DNA from: Minisyncoccota bacterium
GTDB lineage: Bacteria > Verrucomicrobiota > Lentisphaeria > Oligosphaerales > MVZH01
Reading direction: 5' to 3'
Length of the DNA stretch: 10,970 nucleotides
Assembly (NCBI GenBank): GCA_021734725.1
Contig: JAIPIM010000118.1
Span: 1 to 10,970, forward strand
Both the position numbers and the translations under genes were made by a program. Every line of letters starts with the position of its first letter. Positions within the stretch are counted from its first letter, which is position 1. The notes below the pieces were generated by a model. That model saw only the letters and a program-made list of their open reading frames with translations, had not been told where the DNA came from and ran no database searches. Positions 1 through 6,900 of this stretch are shown here, in pieces.

Positions 1-1
1 G

Positions 2-385
2 GGTACGGTTATTCTCCTTGGACTTGGTCACGAATTGAACCTCCTCATGACGGGCGAGGACCTGGCGGCCAGTCGCGGCGCGGATGTGGCAAAGGTGAAA
101 AAAATGATTTTCCTGGCGGCATCGCTGATGGTTGGCGGTATTGTAGCATTTTGCGGCCCCATTGGTTTCATCGGTATGATGGTCCCCCATATTTGCCGTC
201 TCCTCATCGGAAGCAACCATCGCTACTTAATGCCGGCGGTATGTTTGGGCGGAGGAACCTTTCTGGCGTTTTGCGATATGCTGTCCAGAATTGTCATTGC
301 GCCCGCGGAAATGCCGGTGGGCATCATTACCGCGTTGCTTGGCGGCCCGTTCTTTCTGTGGTTGTTGGTGCGAGAGAAGCTTTAA
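2..385 (+). CDS. FecCD/BtuC-type ABC transporter permease, C-terminal part (5' end outside window)
   Basis: This is the C-terminal end of an inner-membrane permease of the FecCD/BtuC family, which imports iron-siderophore, heme or cobalamin-type substrates with an ATPase and a binding protein. The frame is open from base 2, so the gene starts upstream. Seen directly: a cytoplasmic coupling-like stretch (MTGEDLAASRGADV, matching the family pattern of G-x-x-x-A-x-x-L/R-G), the highly characteristic GPIGFIGMMVPHICRLLIG segment, and the terminal pattern ending PVGIITALLGGPFFLWLL with a short basic tail. These are the family's usual last helices and the end looks complete. The substrate cannot be told. 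The expected ATP-binding subunit gene does not follow; the next gene is a TSUP exporter 16 bp downstream. An ATPase could lie upstream. Family assignment is firm, substrate is open. Confidence 0.9.
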   Translation, partial: GTVILLGLGHELNLLMTGEDLAASRGADVAKVKKMIFLAASLMVGGIVAFCGPIGFIGMMVPHICRLLIGSNHRYLMPAVCLGGGTFLAFCDMLSRIVIAPAEMPVGIITALLGGPFFLWLLVREKL

Positions 386-401
386 ACAGGCAGACAATCG
401 A

Positions 402-1142
402 TTGGATACAGGACTTCTCATCCTCATATGCTTCACGGCACTGGCCGCATTTGTGCAAGGGTTCTGCGGCTTCGGTTACGGCATTCTTCTGATGGCGCAG
501 TTGTCATTTGCCAGCAGTCAGATGGAACGTGCCTCAGTGTTTGTAACCCTTTCGATCATACCGTTACTGATCGTCCTCATCCTCAGGTCTCGTCATGTTG
601 CCAAGATTGACTGGAAACAGGGCTTGTACGTGTCTGGAGGCATGCTGGTATGCATCCCCATCGGGTACGGCTTCGTCTATACGTATGGGAGCATGCCGAT
701 CTTTCGGATGGTCTTTGGGGCGGCGCTGATGCTGTTTGCATTGAACGGCATGTGCCGTCCGCATATCAAGCGGAAAATTCCCAGTGCCACCGCCCCCGTG
801 TTCGGGGGTTTCAGCGGTGTCCTGTCCGGCGCCTTTTCGTCAGGGGGGCCTCCGCTGGTTCTGTATTTTTATGCGCAGGAGGACGACCCGCGCCAGGCGG
901 TGGGGACACTGCAGATAGCGTTTTTGTTTGCCGCGTTCTACCGGCTCTTCGTCGTCGTCGCCTTCGGCGGTGGTCTGTCCTGGGATCTCACGTTGAAAGC
1001 CGTCCTCGTAACACCTTCCGTGCTAATACTTACCGTCGTTGCTCACATTCTGGCATCCCGCACAAACCGTGCTGTTTTTGTGAAAGTCGTGCACAGCCTC
1101 ATCCTGTGTGCCGGGATTGTAAACGTCGTCAAGGGATTTTGA
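402..1142 (+). CDS. TauE/SafE (TSUP) family membrane transporter, probable sulfite/organosulfonate exporter
   Basis: A polytopic inner-membrane protein of about 246 residues, the normal length for TSUP anion exporters, some of which move sulfite, sulfoacetate or related organosulfur compounds. Seen directly: an N-terminal hydrophobic helix running into GFCGFGYG (about residues 20-27), the family's first signature, and a second internal copy, GGFSGVLSGAFSSGGPP (about 135-150), the expected pseudo-twofold repeat. Both are surrounded by strongly hydrophobic segments. I chose TTG at 402 because the frame upstream lies inside the permease gene and its translation there is arginine- and cysteine-rich and not membrane-like, whereas from 402 the protein begins with a good first helix. 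No strong ribosome-binding site precedes it (only a weak AACAGG), so translational coupling to the permease is plausible. Substrate specificity varies within the family and is not readable here. Confidence 0.82.
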   Translation: MDTGLLILICFTALAAFVQGFCGFGYGILLMAQLSFASSQMERASVFVTLSIIPLLIVLILRSRHVAKIDWKQGLYVSGGMLVCIPIGYGFVYTYGSMPIFRMVFGAALMLFALNGMCRPHIKRKIPSATAPVFGGFSGVLSGAFSSGGPPLVLYFYAQEDDPRQAVGTLQIAFLFAAFYRLFVVVAFGGGLSWDLTLKAVLVTPSVLILTVVAHILASRTNRAVFVKVVHSLILCAGIVNVVKGF

Positions 1143-1164
1143 ACGGCGCCGAATCTTTGTCAAC

Positions 1165-1188
1165 CTCAAAGTCTCAAAGACTCAAAGC
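1165..1188. repeat. Three tandem octamers CTCAAAG(N)
   Basis: Three perfect consecutive copies of CTCAAAG, each followed by one variable base (T, A, C), lie 22 bp after the TSUP stop codon. The period is 8. The array is short but exact at all 21 fixed positions, which is unlikely in random sequence. Function unknown. Confidence 0.75.
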
Positions 1189-1234
1189 ACTGCAACCTGC
1201 TAATGCTCCTTAAGCCTGTGACCTGCAGCAGCGA

Positions 1235-1331
1235 GAAAATTGGCGAAAAAGTGTTTTTGTGCTGAATGAAAGAGGTTATGGCTCATTGTGGGGTAACCTG
1301 TTGGGTGAGGTTGAGTTTTTTGCCAATTTTC
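1235..1331. other. Long-range inverted repeat, 16-bp arms
   Basis: The arm at 1235-1250 (GAAAATTGGCGAAAAA) is the reverse complement of the arm at 1316-1331 at 15 of 16 positions, and the single exception (1245/1321) would be a G-U pair in RNA. The 65-nt interior contains a nested 7-bp pairing, AGGTTAT (1273-1279) with GTAACCT (1293-1299), also with one G-U. Together these give a plausible two-level stem. No U-run follows the outer stem, so it is not a classical terminator. It could be a structured RNA, a protein-binding site or a degenerate mobile-element end. Confidence 0.5.
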
Positions 1332-1397
1332 CAGCATGGGAATTCCTGCGGCGGTACATCTGCTTACGAGCCTGCGAGTTGCAACAGAAACTACAGC

Positions 1398-1423
1398 TGC
1401 GTCTGGTCTCGAAACCAGTTGCA
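1398..1423. other. Compact hairpin
   Basis: TGCG-t-CTGGT, loop CTCGAA, ACCAG-t-TGCA. Nine pairs, one of them G-U, with a single T-T mismatch and a 6-nt loop. The loop resembles a serine anticodon loop but is one nucleotide short, and no acceptor, D or T arm can be found around it, so it is not called a tRNA. No U-tract follows. Role unknown. Confidence 0.45.
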
Positions 1424-1636
1424 CCACAGCTGAAATGTCATGGATTCAGGCCATACATCGTTTTCATGCGTGCATACCAGGGCCTTGTAACGATGCTCGG
1501 CGGGGGCCGACGGGATCTTCATTATCGCGCCTTGGCCGGTCATGACAATGTTGTTCTCCGTGTTGTTCGTGGTGTCTGATAAAGGCAGTGGATCCCGATT
1601 TCGCAAGCAATTTTCTCGATTTGCTTTTAGACCGAT

Positions 1637-1665
1637 TTGACAACGCGTCGACCGGATGATAGTTT
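1637..1665 (+). promoter_or_regulatory. Sigma-70-type promoter of the LacI-family gene
   Basis: A perfect -35 hexamer TTGACA at 1637-1642 is followed after exactly 17 bp by TAGTTT at 1660-1665, which keeps the three most conserved -10 positions (T-A----T). The predicted transcription start is about 1672, giving a 5' leader of about 43 nt before the ATG at 1715. The TTG of the -35 box is in frame with the regulator gene and can be mistaken for its start codon; the promoter reading is better supported. Confidence 0.6.
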
Positions 1666-1680
1666 GTTGAAGAGTTGCTA

Positions 1681-1692
1681 TGTAACGTTGCA
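1681..1692. promoter_or_regulatory. Operator-like palindrome TGTAACGTTGCA with central CG
   Basis: A 12-bp imperfect palindrome (5 of 6 symmetric pairs) centred on CG lies just downstream of the predicted transcription start and 22 bp before the LacI-family start codon. LacI-family regulators characteristically bind palindromes with a central CG, as in PurR, GalR and CcpA sites. Its position, about +10 to +21, would suit autorepression. The link to this particular regulator is inference. Confidence 0.4.
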
Positions 1693-1704
1693 AGTAAGTA
1701 AAGT

Positions 1705-1710
1705 AAGGTG
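1705..1710 (+). promoter_or_regulatory. Ribosome-binding site AAGGTG for the LacI-family gene
   Basis: AAGGTG lies four bases before ATG 1715. It supports that start over the in-frame TTG 78 bases upstream, which has no Shine-Dalgarno sequence. Confidence 0.55.
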
Positions 1711-1714
1711 CGCT

Positions 1715-2818
1715 ATGGCGGGTAACGGATCACTTAGAGAAGTCGCTGAGCGAGCCGGCGTATCCACGGCAACCGTGTCGCGGGTGGTCAATGGACGCAA
1801 GGGGATTGCCCAGGCAACCCGTAAACGGGTACAGTCCGTGATTGACGATATGGGCTACGTGCCTGACCCGAAGGTGGGGCAGTTCTTCAAGACCGTGCGC
1901 GGGGGCATTCGCGGGGTTGCGTTCGCTCTTCACCCGGACCTTCACGGCAGGATTGCCCACGGCGGCGATGGCTTTTATGCGAGGATGAGCCTGGCGCTGC
2001 ATGCCGAATTGAGTCGCTGTGAGCACCACATGATACTGGCCAACAGTGTCACGGACGGCACTCCGGACGGTAATCTCAATTGTTTAGCCCAAGGCTTGTG
2101 CAATGGGGTGATCGGACAGTTGCGCGATCCGACGTTGATCGCTCGACTTGCCAGGCATGCGCCCTTGGTCCTGTTGAACGCCGATCATGCCGTGCCATAC
2201 GTCGACGTAGTCATCCCGAACGTCGAGCGGGCGGCGGAGCAGCAGATTGCGCACTTGGCGGCGCTCGGGCATAAAAAAGTGGCCTGCTTTCGACCCCGGC
2301 ACGCCGTGGACGGCAGTATCACGTGGCAGGACCGACGATACTGGCGCGCCTATCGCGAGCTTTGTCCCGAACACGGTATGTCAGTGCCGGACGAGTACTT
2401 ATTACCGGTTGACTGCGATGTGGACAAGGACGCTGTTGCCATCGCACAGTTTCTTGACCAGGTATTCGCCCGTCCTGAGATTGCGCCAACGGCTATACTC
2501 ACCTACGACGGCTACGCCGGCGAACTCATCCGCCAGCTTGGCGAACGCGGTCTCCAAGTGCCGGAGGATGTCAGCATTGTCGGCTATGACGACTGCACGC
2601 ACGACCATCCCTGTCCGCTGGCTCTGACTACGTTTCGACAGGATTTCCAGGGCATGGCCAGGCATGCGGTGCGTTTGTTGCTCGAGCGTCTTGAGGATCC
2701 AAAACGCTCAGCGGTTCTGATGGAAGTCGAAGGTAAGTTCATTGAGCGAAAGTCAACAGCGCCGCCGAGGCTTACAGCGGGTTCTCGGGTGCAAAAACAA
2801 GAGGCTTATGTCAGTTAG
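1715..2818 (+). CDS. LacI-family transcriptional regulator
   Basis: A 367-residue DNA-binding regulator of the LacI/GalR family, which usually represses or activates sugar-use genes in response to a carbohydrate ligand. Seen directly: the N-terminal helix-turn-helix SLREVAERAGVSTATVSRVVNG (about residues 6-27), a hinge region near 48-62, then a periplasmic-binding-protein-like sensor ending in the typical PEDVSIVGYDD motif and a regular family C-terminus (about 300-345). The hinge reads GYVPDPKVGQFFKTVR, without the classical N-x-x-A-R-x-L helix, so minor-groove contacts may differ. I use ATG 1715: it has AAGGTG upstream and the protein then starts at the usual distance from the helix-turn-helix. 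The in-frame TTG at 1637 coincides with a -35 box. It lies upstream of the PEP-CTERM and hydrolase-like genes on the same strand and is the obvious candidate for controlling them; the ligand is unknown. Confidence 0.9.
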   Translation: MAGNGSLREVAERAGVSTATVSRVVNGRKGIAQATRKRVQSVIDDMGYVPDPKVGQFFKTVRGGIRGVAFALHPDLHGRIAHGGDGFYARMSLALHAELSRCEHHMILANSVTDGTPDGNLNCLAQGLCNGVIGQLRDPTLIARLARHAPLVLLNADHAVPYVDVVIPNVERAAEQQIAHLAALGHKKVACFRPRHAVDGSITWQDRRYWRAYRELCPEHGMSVPDEYLLPVDCDVDKDAVAIAQFLDQVFARPEIAPTAILTYDGYAGELIRQLGERGLQVPEDVSIVGYDDCTHDHPCPLALTTFRQDFQGMARHAVRLLLERLEDPKRSAVLMEVEGKFIERKSTAPPRLTAGSRVQKQEAYVS

Positions 2819-2869
2819 GTTGGAGCAGATCGGACGAGTGGAGTGAATGAAACAATGGGTTTCGCTCGA

Positions 2870-2938
2870 CAGTGTTCAGTGGTCAGTGTTCGGGCAACCG
2901 CAATCCGTGCTGAACGCTGCACACCGAACACTGAAACC
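2870..2938. repeat. Two opposed runs of a degenerate TGAACAC heptamer, forming an inverted repeat
   Basis: On the minus strand, 2870-2892 reads as CGAACAC-TGACCAC-TGAACAC-TG. On the plus strand, 2911-2938 reads as TGAACGC-TGCACAC-CGAACAC-TGAAACC. The period is 7 in both runs. Because they face each other, TCAGTGTTCGG (2883-2893) pairs perfectly with CCGAACACTGA (2924-2934) across a 30-nt loop. The plus-strand run closely matches a second site upstream of the 9010 gene (20 of 23 bases, 2909-2931 against 8921-8943). It sits between the LacI gene and the first PEP-CTERM gene. No U-tract, so not a standard terminator. Confidence 0.65.
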
Positions 2939-3000
2939 GACCCGCGCGAAAGCTATTTTGCAAGAGTCTAAAACGCACGCAAGCAAAGGAGGCACGTGAA

Positions 3001-3801
3001 ATGAAGTATCAGGTAACCATGTCAGAGGATCAAGGATGTACCAGCGAGTTTCTATTGAGGGCACGATCAATATCCCAATTTTTCCGAGTCCTGTGTTCTG
3101 TTTCGGCGAGTGTTGTTTTGCTGTTGGCAGGCAGTTGGGCTGAGGGCAGTGTCATTGGTATTAGTTCTACCGTAACGGATCCTGCTTTGGGGCGAGGAAC
3201 CGGGCCAAACGGGAAACTGGTGAGTTTTTCCGCTGGCGGTGAAACGTACAGTGGTTTTGATATGCTTACGGCTACCTCTGTTTCCGGAAGCTCCTCGTAC
3301 GCGCGAAGCGGTAACACCCCTCCCGCGAGTCTCACATCGCTGAGTGATGCCTATCTTACGACCGGGACAATAAACGTGAGCACACTCGATTACAACATTG
3401 GTCGAACGCTGAATGCGGGTAAAGCACCGCTTTTCTTTATGTACGAGTTTGGACCTGCCGGAAACCCTATGGACGATGTCGTCGTTACTCCCCTGTCAGA
3501 CGGAAACCCGATACCAGGATGGTCTCTCACTATAAGCTCTTCGGATTACGGAACGAAGACAGCGACATGGGACAGTACGATCATTGGCTTTGTCGCTTCC
3601 GCGGGTGCAACCTTTTCGCTGGCCGATTTTACTGGTGGTACGGGTTCCCTGCAGGCCGTGAATGGTCTCCGTTTTACCGACAGCAGTGGCGCTTGGGATC
3701 CAAGCATGGTGGGGATGATACCCGAACCCGCATCGCTGGGGTTGCTGGTATTGGGATGGGGTGTCGCGTGCTGGCGGCGAAGCCGCAGGAAATCCAACTG
3801 A
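3001..3801 (+). CDS. PEP-CTERM sorting domain protein, exported, function unknown
   Basis: A 266-residue exported protein with an exosortase-type sorting tail. Seen directly: a long polar N-region, then a hydrophobic signal helix (about 30-45) ending near GSWAEG. A serine-, glycine- and threonine-rich middle follows, compatible with a beta-rich extracellular fold. At the end comes IPEPASLGLLVLGWGVACW followed by RRSRRK: the PEP motif at 241-243, a transmembrane helix and a basic tail in the order that defines PEP-CTERM. In this family an exosortase is thought to cleave at the motif during transport to the envelope or extracellular matrix; none is encoded here. The middle matches no family I recognise. 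The start is well set: AAAGGAGG at 2985-2992, 8 bases before ATG. It is 164 bp ahead of the large LamG-DUF6067 gene, possibly co-transcribed. Confidence 0.88.
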   Translation: MKYQVTMSEDQGCTSEFLLRARSISQFFRVLCSVSASVVLLLAGSWAEGSVIGISSTVTDPALGRGTGPNGKLVSFSAGGETYSGFDMLTATSVSGSSSYARSGNTPPASLTSLSDAYLTTGTINVSTLDYNIGRTLNAGKAPLFFMYEFGPAGNPMDDVVVTPLSDGNPIPGWSLTISSSDYGTKTATWDSTIIGFVASAGATFSLADFTGGTGSLQAVNGLRFTDSSGAWDPSMVGMIPEPASLGLLVLGWGVACWRRSRRKSN

Positions 3802-3812
3802 CACCATACGCG

Positions 3813-3827
3813 CACCGATCATCGGTG
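3813..3827. terminator. Small hairpin after the first PEP-CTERM gene (weak terminator candidate)
   Basis: CACCG, loop ATCAT, CGGTG, 12 bp past the stop codon. The arms are part of a perfect 15-base palindrome with one central base. The nearest T-run (CTTTTAAT) is about 13 bases further on, so this is a poor match to an intrinsic terminator. Some read-through to the gene at 3966 is likely. Confidence 0.25.
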
Positions 3828-3965
3828 GCGGCTTGATGGCTTTTAATAAATCAGTTCGGCATGAACAGGCGGTTGATGTGAAGTGGGCCGGTCCGGTAGT
3901 GCGGTCCTCCGGGCCGCACAAGCACTGCCTGATACGAACATCTAAACGACGGAGTATGTACGATT

Positions 3966-6900
3966 ATGAGACAGGTGTTTTGGCGGATGGCAGTACAGAC
4001 GACGATCGTTTGCCTGTGTTGCCTGCATACGGAGGACGTGCTGGGATTAGACCGTTCGAATCTGCTCTTTTATGCCTCATTCAATGAGAGTTTCGATGCG
4101 GATATTGCCCGCGGGAACGGTACGGCCACCGTCGAAGGCACCGTGGAACGGATCCCGGGCCGGGACGCGGATGCTCCGGATATTCTGGGACCTGATGGAA
4201 CGCCCGCCGTCAAGTTTACCTCGAAAGGCGATGTGCTGCGCTATAATCTGGCGGACAATCTGCAACTGAGCCAGGGGGCCGTCGCGTTCTGGGTGTACGA
4301 GGTTGATACTGAAAAAGACCAACGCATCTGGAATCCATATGTTCAGGTTATGGGCGAGGATGAAGTACTGAACGTACTGCGTCTGTGGCAAGGGATTGCG
4401 GTTGTGGGCGGGCTGTGGCGTGCCGACGAGAAAGTGGCGTATGCAGGTGGGCCTGTCGGGAACCGTGGGACGTGGCAGCACGTCGTTTATACCTGGCGGA
4501 ATCATGAAATGGCCATGTACGTCAATGGAAAAGGGAAGCGTGTTGCGAATCTTGATTTCCAGTTTCTGAATCCACCCGATTCGTTCACCATTGGACGTCC
4601 TGAGAATCCCACTGCAAACGCCGATGATTTCCATACGGGCGAACATTTATTGAAGGACGCTCCGGAAAAAGCCAGGGAAATGCAGATTGGCACCGAGCCT
4701 TACGGGGCTTATCTGCTGGACGACATTGCGATCTTCAACAAGTATCTTTCCGAAGAGGAGGCGAAGGCGGTGTTTGAAAAGCCGCTCGAGGAAGCCTTGC
4801 GGTCGGATGCCGCGGGCGAGCCCACGCTGAACATTTTGAGTTATGCGTCAAGTGCCAGGGTACGGATAGATGCCCATTTCTATAAACCGTTACCGGCCGA
4901 TGCGGAGGTGACGGCGCGCGTGGTGCGCGAGGACGGTTCAGCCACCGGTATCAGCGCCCCGGTTGCCCAGACGGCGCGTGGATTTGAATATGCCTACCTG
5001 GATGTTAAGGAGCTTGCTCCCGGAAGGTACGGGGTCAAGGTTACGGCAACGCACGATGGCGAACCGATTGCGCATACGCAAACGGTGGCATTCGAACGCA
5101 TCGAACCGGAAGAGTGGATGACGAACACGTATGGCGCGGATGACGTGGTGCTGCCTGGCTTCAAACCACTGAAGGCCGACGGGACCGTTGTGTCGATGTG
5201 GGGGCGGACCTATGATTTTAATGCCGGCATTATGCCCGTGCAGATCACCAATCAGGAGTATGACATGCTCGCGCGGCCCATCAACTGGGTCGTGGACATC
5301 GGCGGGGAAACACACCATCTGGTGACCGACTCAATGGAGCTTGTCTCCTCGTCCGATACGCGTGCCCGTTATCGGGGGAAGGGGACCCTTGGCACCATTA
5401 CCGTTATGGCCGATGTGATGGTGGAATACGACGGGTTCATGAAATTCGACCTGACCTTTGATCCGGGCGCCGGGGGCGCGGAGATCGAACAGCTTCGCAT
5501 GGATGTCCCGCTGGTTCCCGCCCAAAGCACGAATCTCTTCCATCCTACGCGCAGAAGCGGTTCTTGGCAAAACGACTGGACCAGCAGTCTGCGCCTCACA
5601 AAAACAAATATTGTCACGCTTGGTACTCCCGATATTTCGCTGCAATGGCTGACCGCATCGGACGAGCATTACTATCCGCGCGGGCACGGTCAGGCTCTGC
5701 AGGGAGTGGAAGAAGACGGCGCACGTGTCTTCCGTACGAACGTCATTGGCGAAAAGAAGCGGGTTAAAACTCCGTTCACATTGACCTTTGCCCTGCATGC
5801 GGGGCCGGTGCGGCCACGCCCGCAAGGATGGCGCGGATGGACGTTCCAGTGGGGAGGCTCGCTGCCAAATCACGGAAGAAAGCACTTGGATCCCGAACAT
5901 CACATGGCGATTCCTTTCAGCTATGATTTTTGGGCGCGGACCCCCGGCAGCGTGATCCCACGAAACGGATTTCCGGAAGACGTTGACCAAGAGTTTCTCC
6001 GTGGAAAGATATGCATGACCAGTATGCATTTCGGCGGCTTTCGCCATTTCGAAGAAAAAGACCCTGAAAAACGCCTGCCTGTGTGGGACAAGTACGAGGC
6101 GGAGTGGCAGCGAATACCGCGTCGCATTAAAAAAGGATCCGCACCCGGCTGGAACGAACAGCGTATAGATCCGAATTCTACTTGGGGTCAGTGGCATATT
6201 TACAATGTGTACAAGCTTATGTCGCGTACTGGGGCTCGCGGGTTCTATTACGACGATTGGCTGCCGCCGGTTTCCAAAAACGAGGCGGCGGGCTCTGGAT
6301 ACATTGATGAAAACGGTATTCGCAGACCGATCAATCCCATCTTCAGCCAGCGTGAACTGCACCGGCGCGTGTATGCTCTTGTCAAACAACATCGGCCAGA
6401 CGACGGCTTTGTCATGATCCATACGGCGAGTTCCATACTCCTGCCGATCGTCAGCTTCTGTGACATGATTTACGATGGTGAAATTATGCAGTGGGTTGAC
6501 CACAGACCGCCGGACGGCGAGTTTTTCGAGACCTTCAAAGACTCCTATTTTCAGATGATCTTCTCGTGCAAGAACTACGGTCCGGTGGGCGGGTTTCATG
6601 ACGAAAGTACGCTTTTTCACAAGCGTGCGTGGTCGATTCACAACCAACGTCAGCTATGGGCCAAGTATCTGACGCATGATATTCACAGCTATGGGGGGCA
6701 CAGGACCGGCGCGGACGAGTTGCTGTACTTTTACCTGGACCACGGTTTTCCGCTCACCGATCCCGGGGTTCGTTTCCACGGTTACTGGCGGCCGAATCCC
6801 GCTGTCCGAGCGCTTAAAGCGTACTGGCCCAGTACCGGCAATGTGGACGGCGCCAGTTTGTGCCTGGTCTCCGCTTATTCCAAGCGCGGTGGGCAGGCGC

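Larger units (their letters stand above)
1143..1636. other. Gene-free interval of about 500 bp with repeats and strong secondary structure
   Basis: I find no supportable gene in this interval on either strand. The short frames have no recognisable family and no good ribosome-binding sites. It does hold a triple CTCAAAG repeat near its start, a long-range inverted repeat (1235-1331) and a compact hairpin (1398-1423). The composition shifts from ordinary coding-like sequence to A/T tracts around 1235-1330. It separates the transport genes from the LacI regulator, whose promoter begins at 1637. It could be a structured leader or small RNA, or decayed mobile or repeat DNA. Confidence 0.6.

Noticed and set aside
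650..1213. A 187-codon plus-strand frame overlapping the TSUP gene
   Set aside because: Arginine-, cysteine- and histidine-rich shadow of the membrane protein's frame, with no domain; the TSUP frame carries both family signatures.
1398..1423. tRNA-Ser-like anticodon arm with CTCGAA in the loop
   Set aside because: The loop is one base short for a 5-bp stem, and no acceptor, D or T arms can be found in the flanks.
1200..1427. A 75-codon minus-strand open frame containing phenylalanine-rich stretches
   Set aside because: The phenylalanines come from the A/T tracts of the inverted-repeat arms; no family match or start signal.
1391..1693. A 100-codon minus-strand open frame in the gene-free interval
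   Set aside because: No recognisable family, no convincing ribosome-binding site, and it overlaps the regulator promoter and the hairpin at 1398-1423.
1637..1714. N-terminal extension of the LacI-family protein from TTG 1637
   Set aside because: The TTG is part of a perfect -35 box, no Shine-Dalgarno precedes it, and the 26 extra residues are unlike the family's usual N-terminus.
3873..3902. TTGATG followed by TAGTGC as a promoter for the gene at 3966
   Set aside because: Spacing is acceptable at 18 bp but the -10 match is poor and GC-rich sequence surrounds it.
3884..3920. GC-rich inverted repeat (GTGGGCCGG with CCGGGCCGCAC) as a terminator before the 3966 gene
   Set aside because: The arms need several bulges to pair and no T-run follows.
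5331..6647. A 438-codon open frame on the minus strand opposite the first large gene
   Set aside because: It lies fully antisense to a well-supported gene, has no recognisable domain and no clear ribosome-binding site, and is explained by codon bias of the plus-strand gene.
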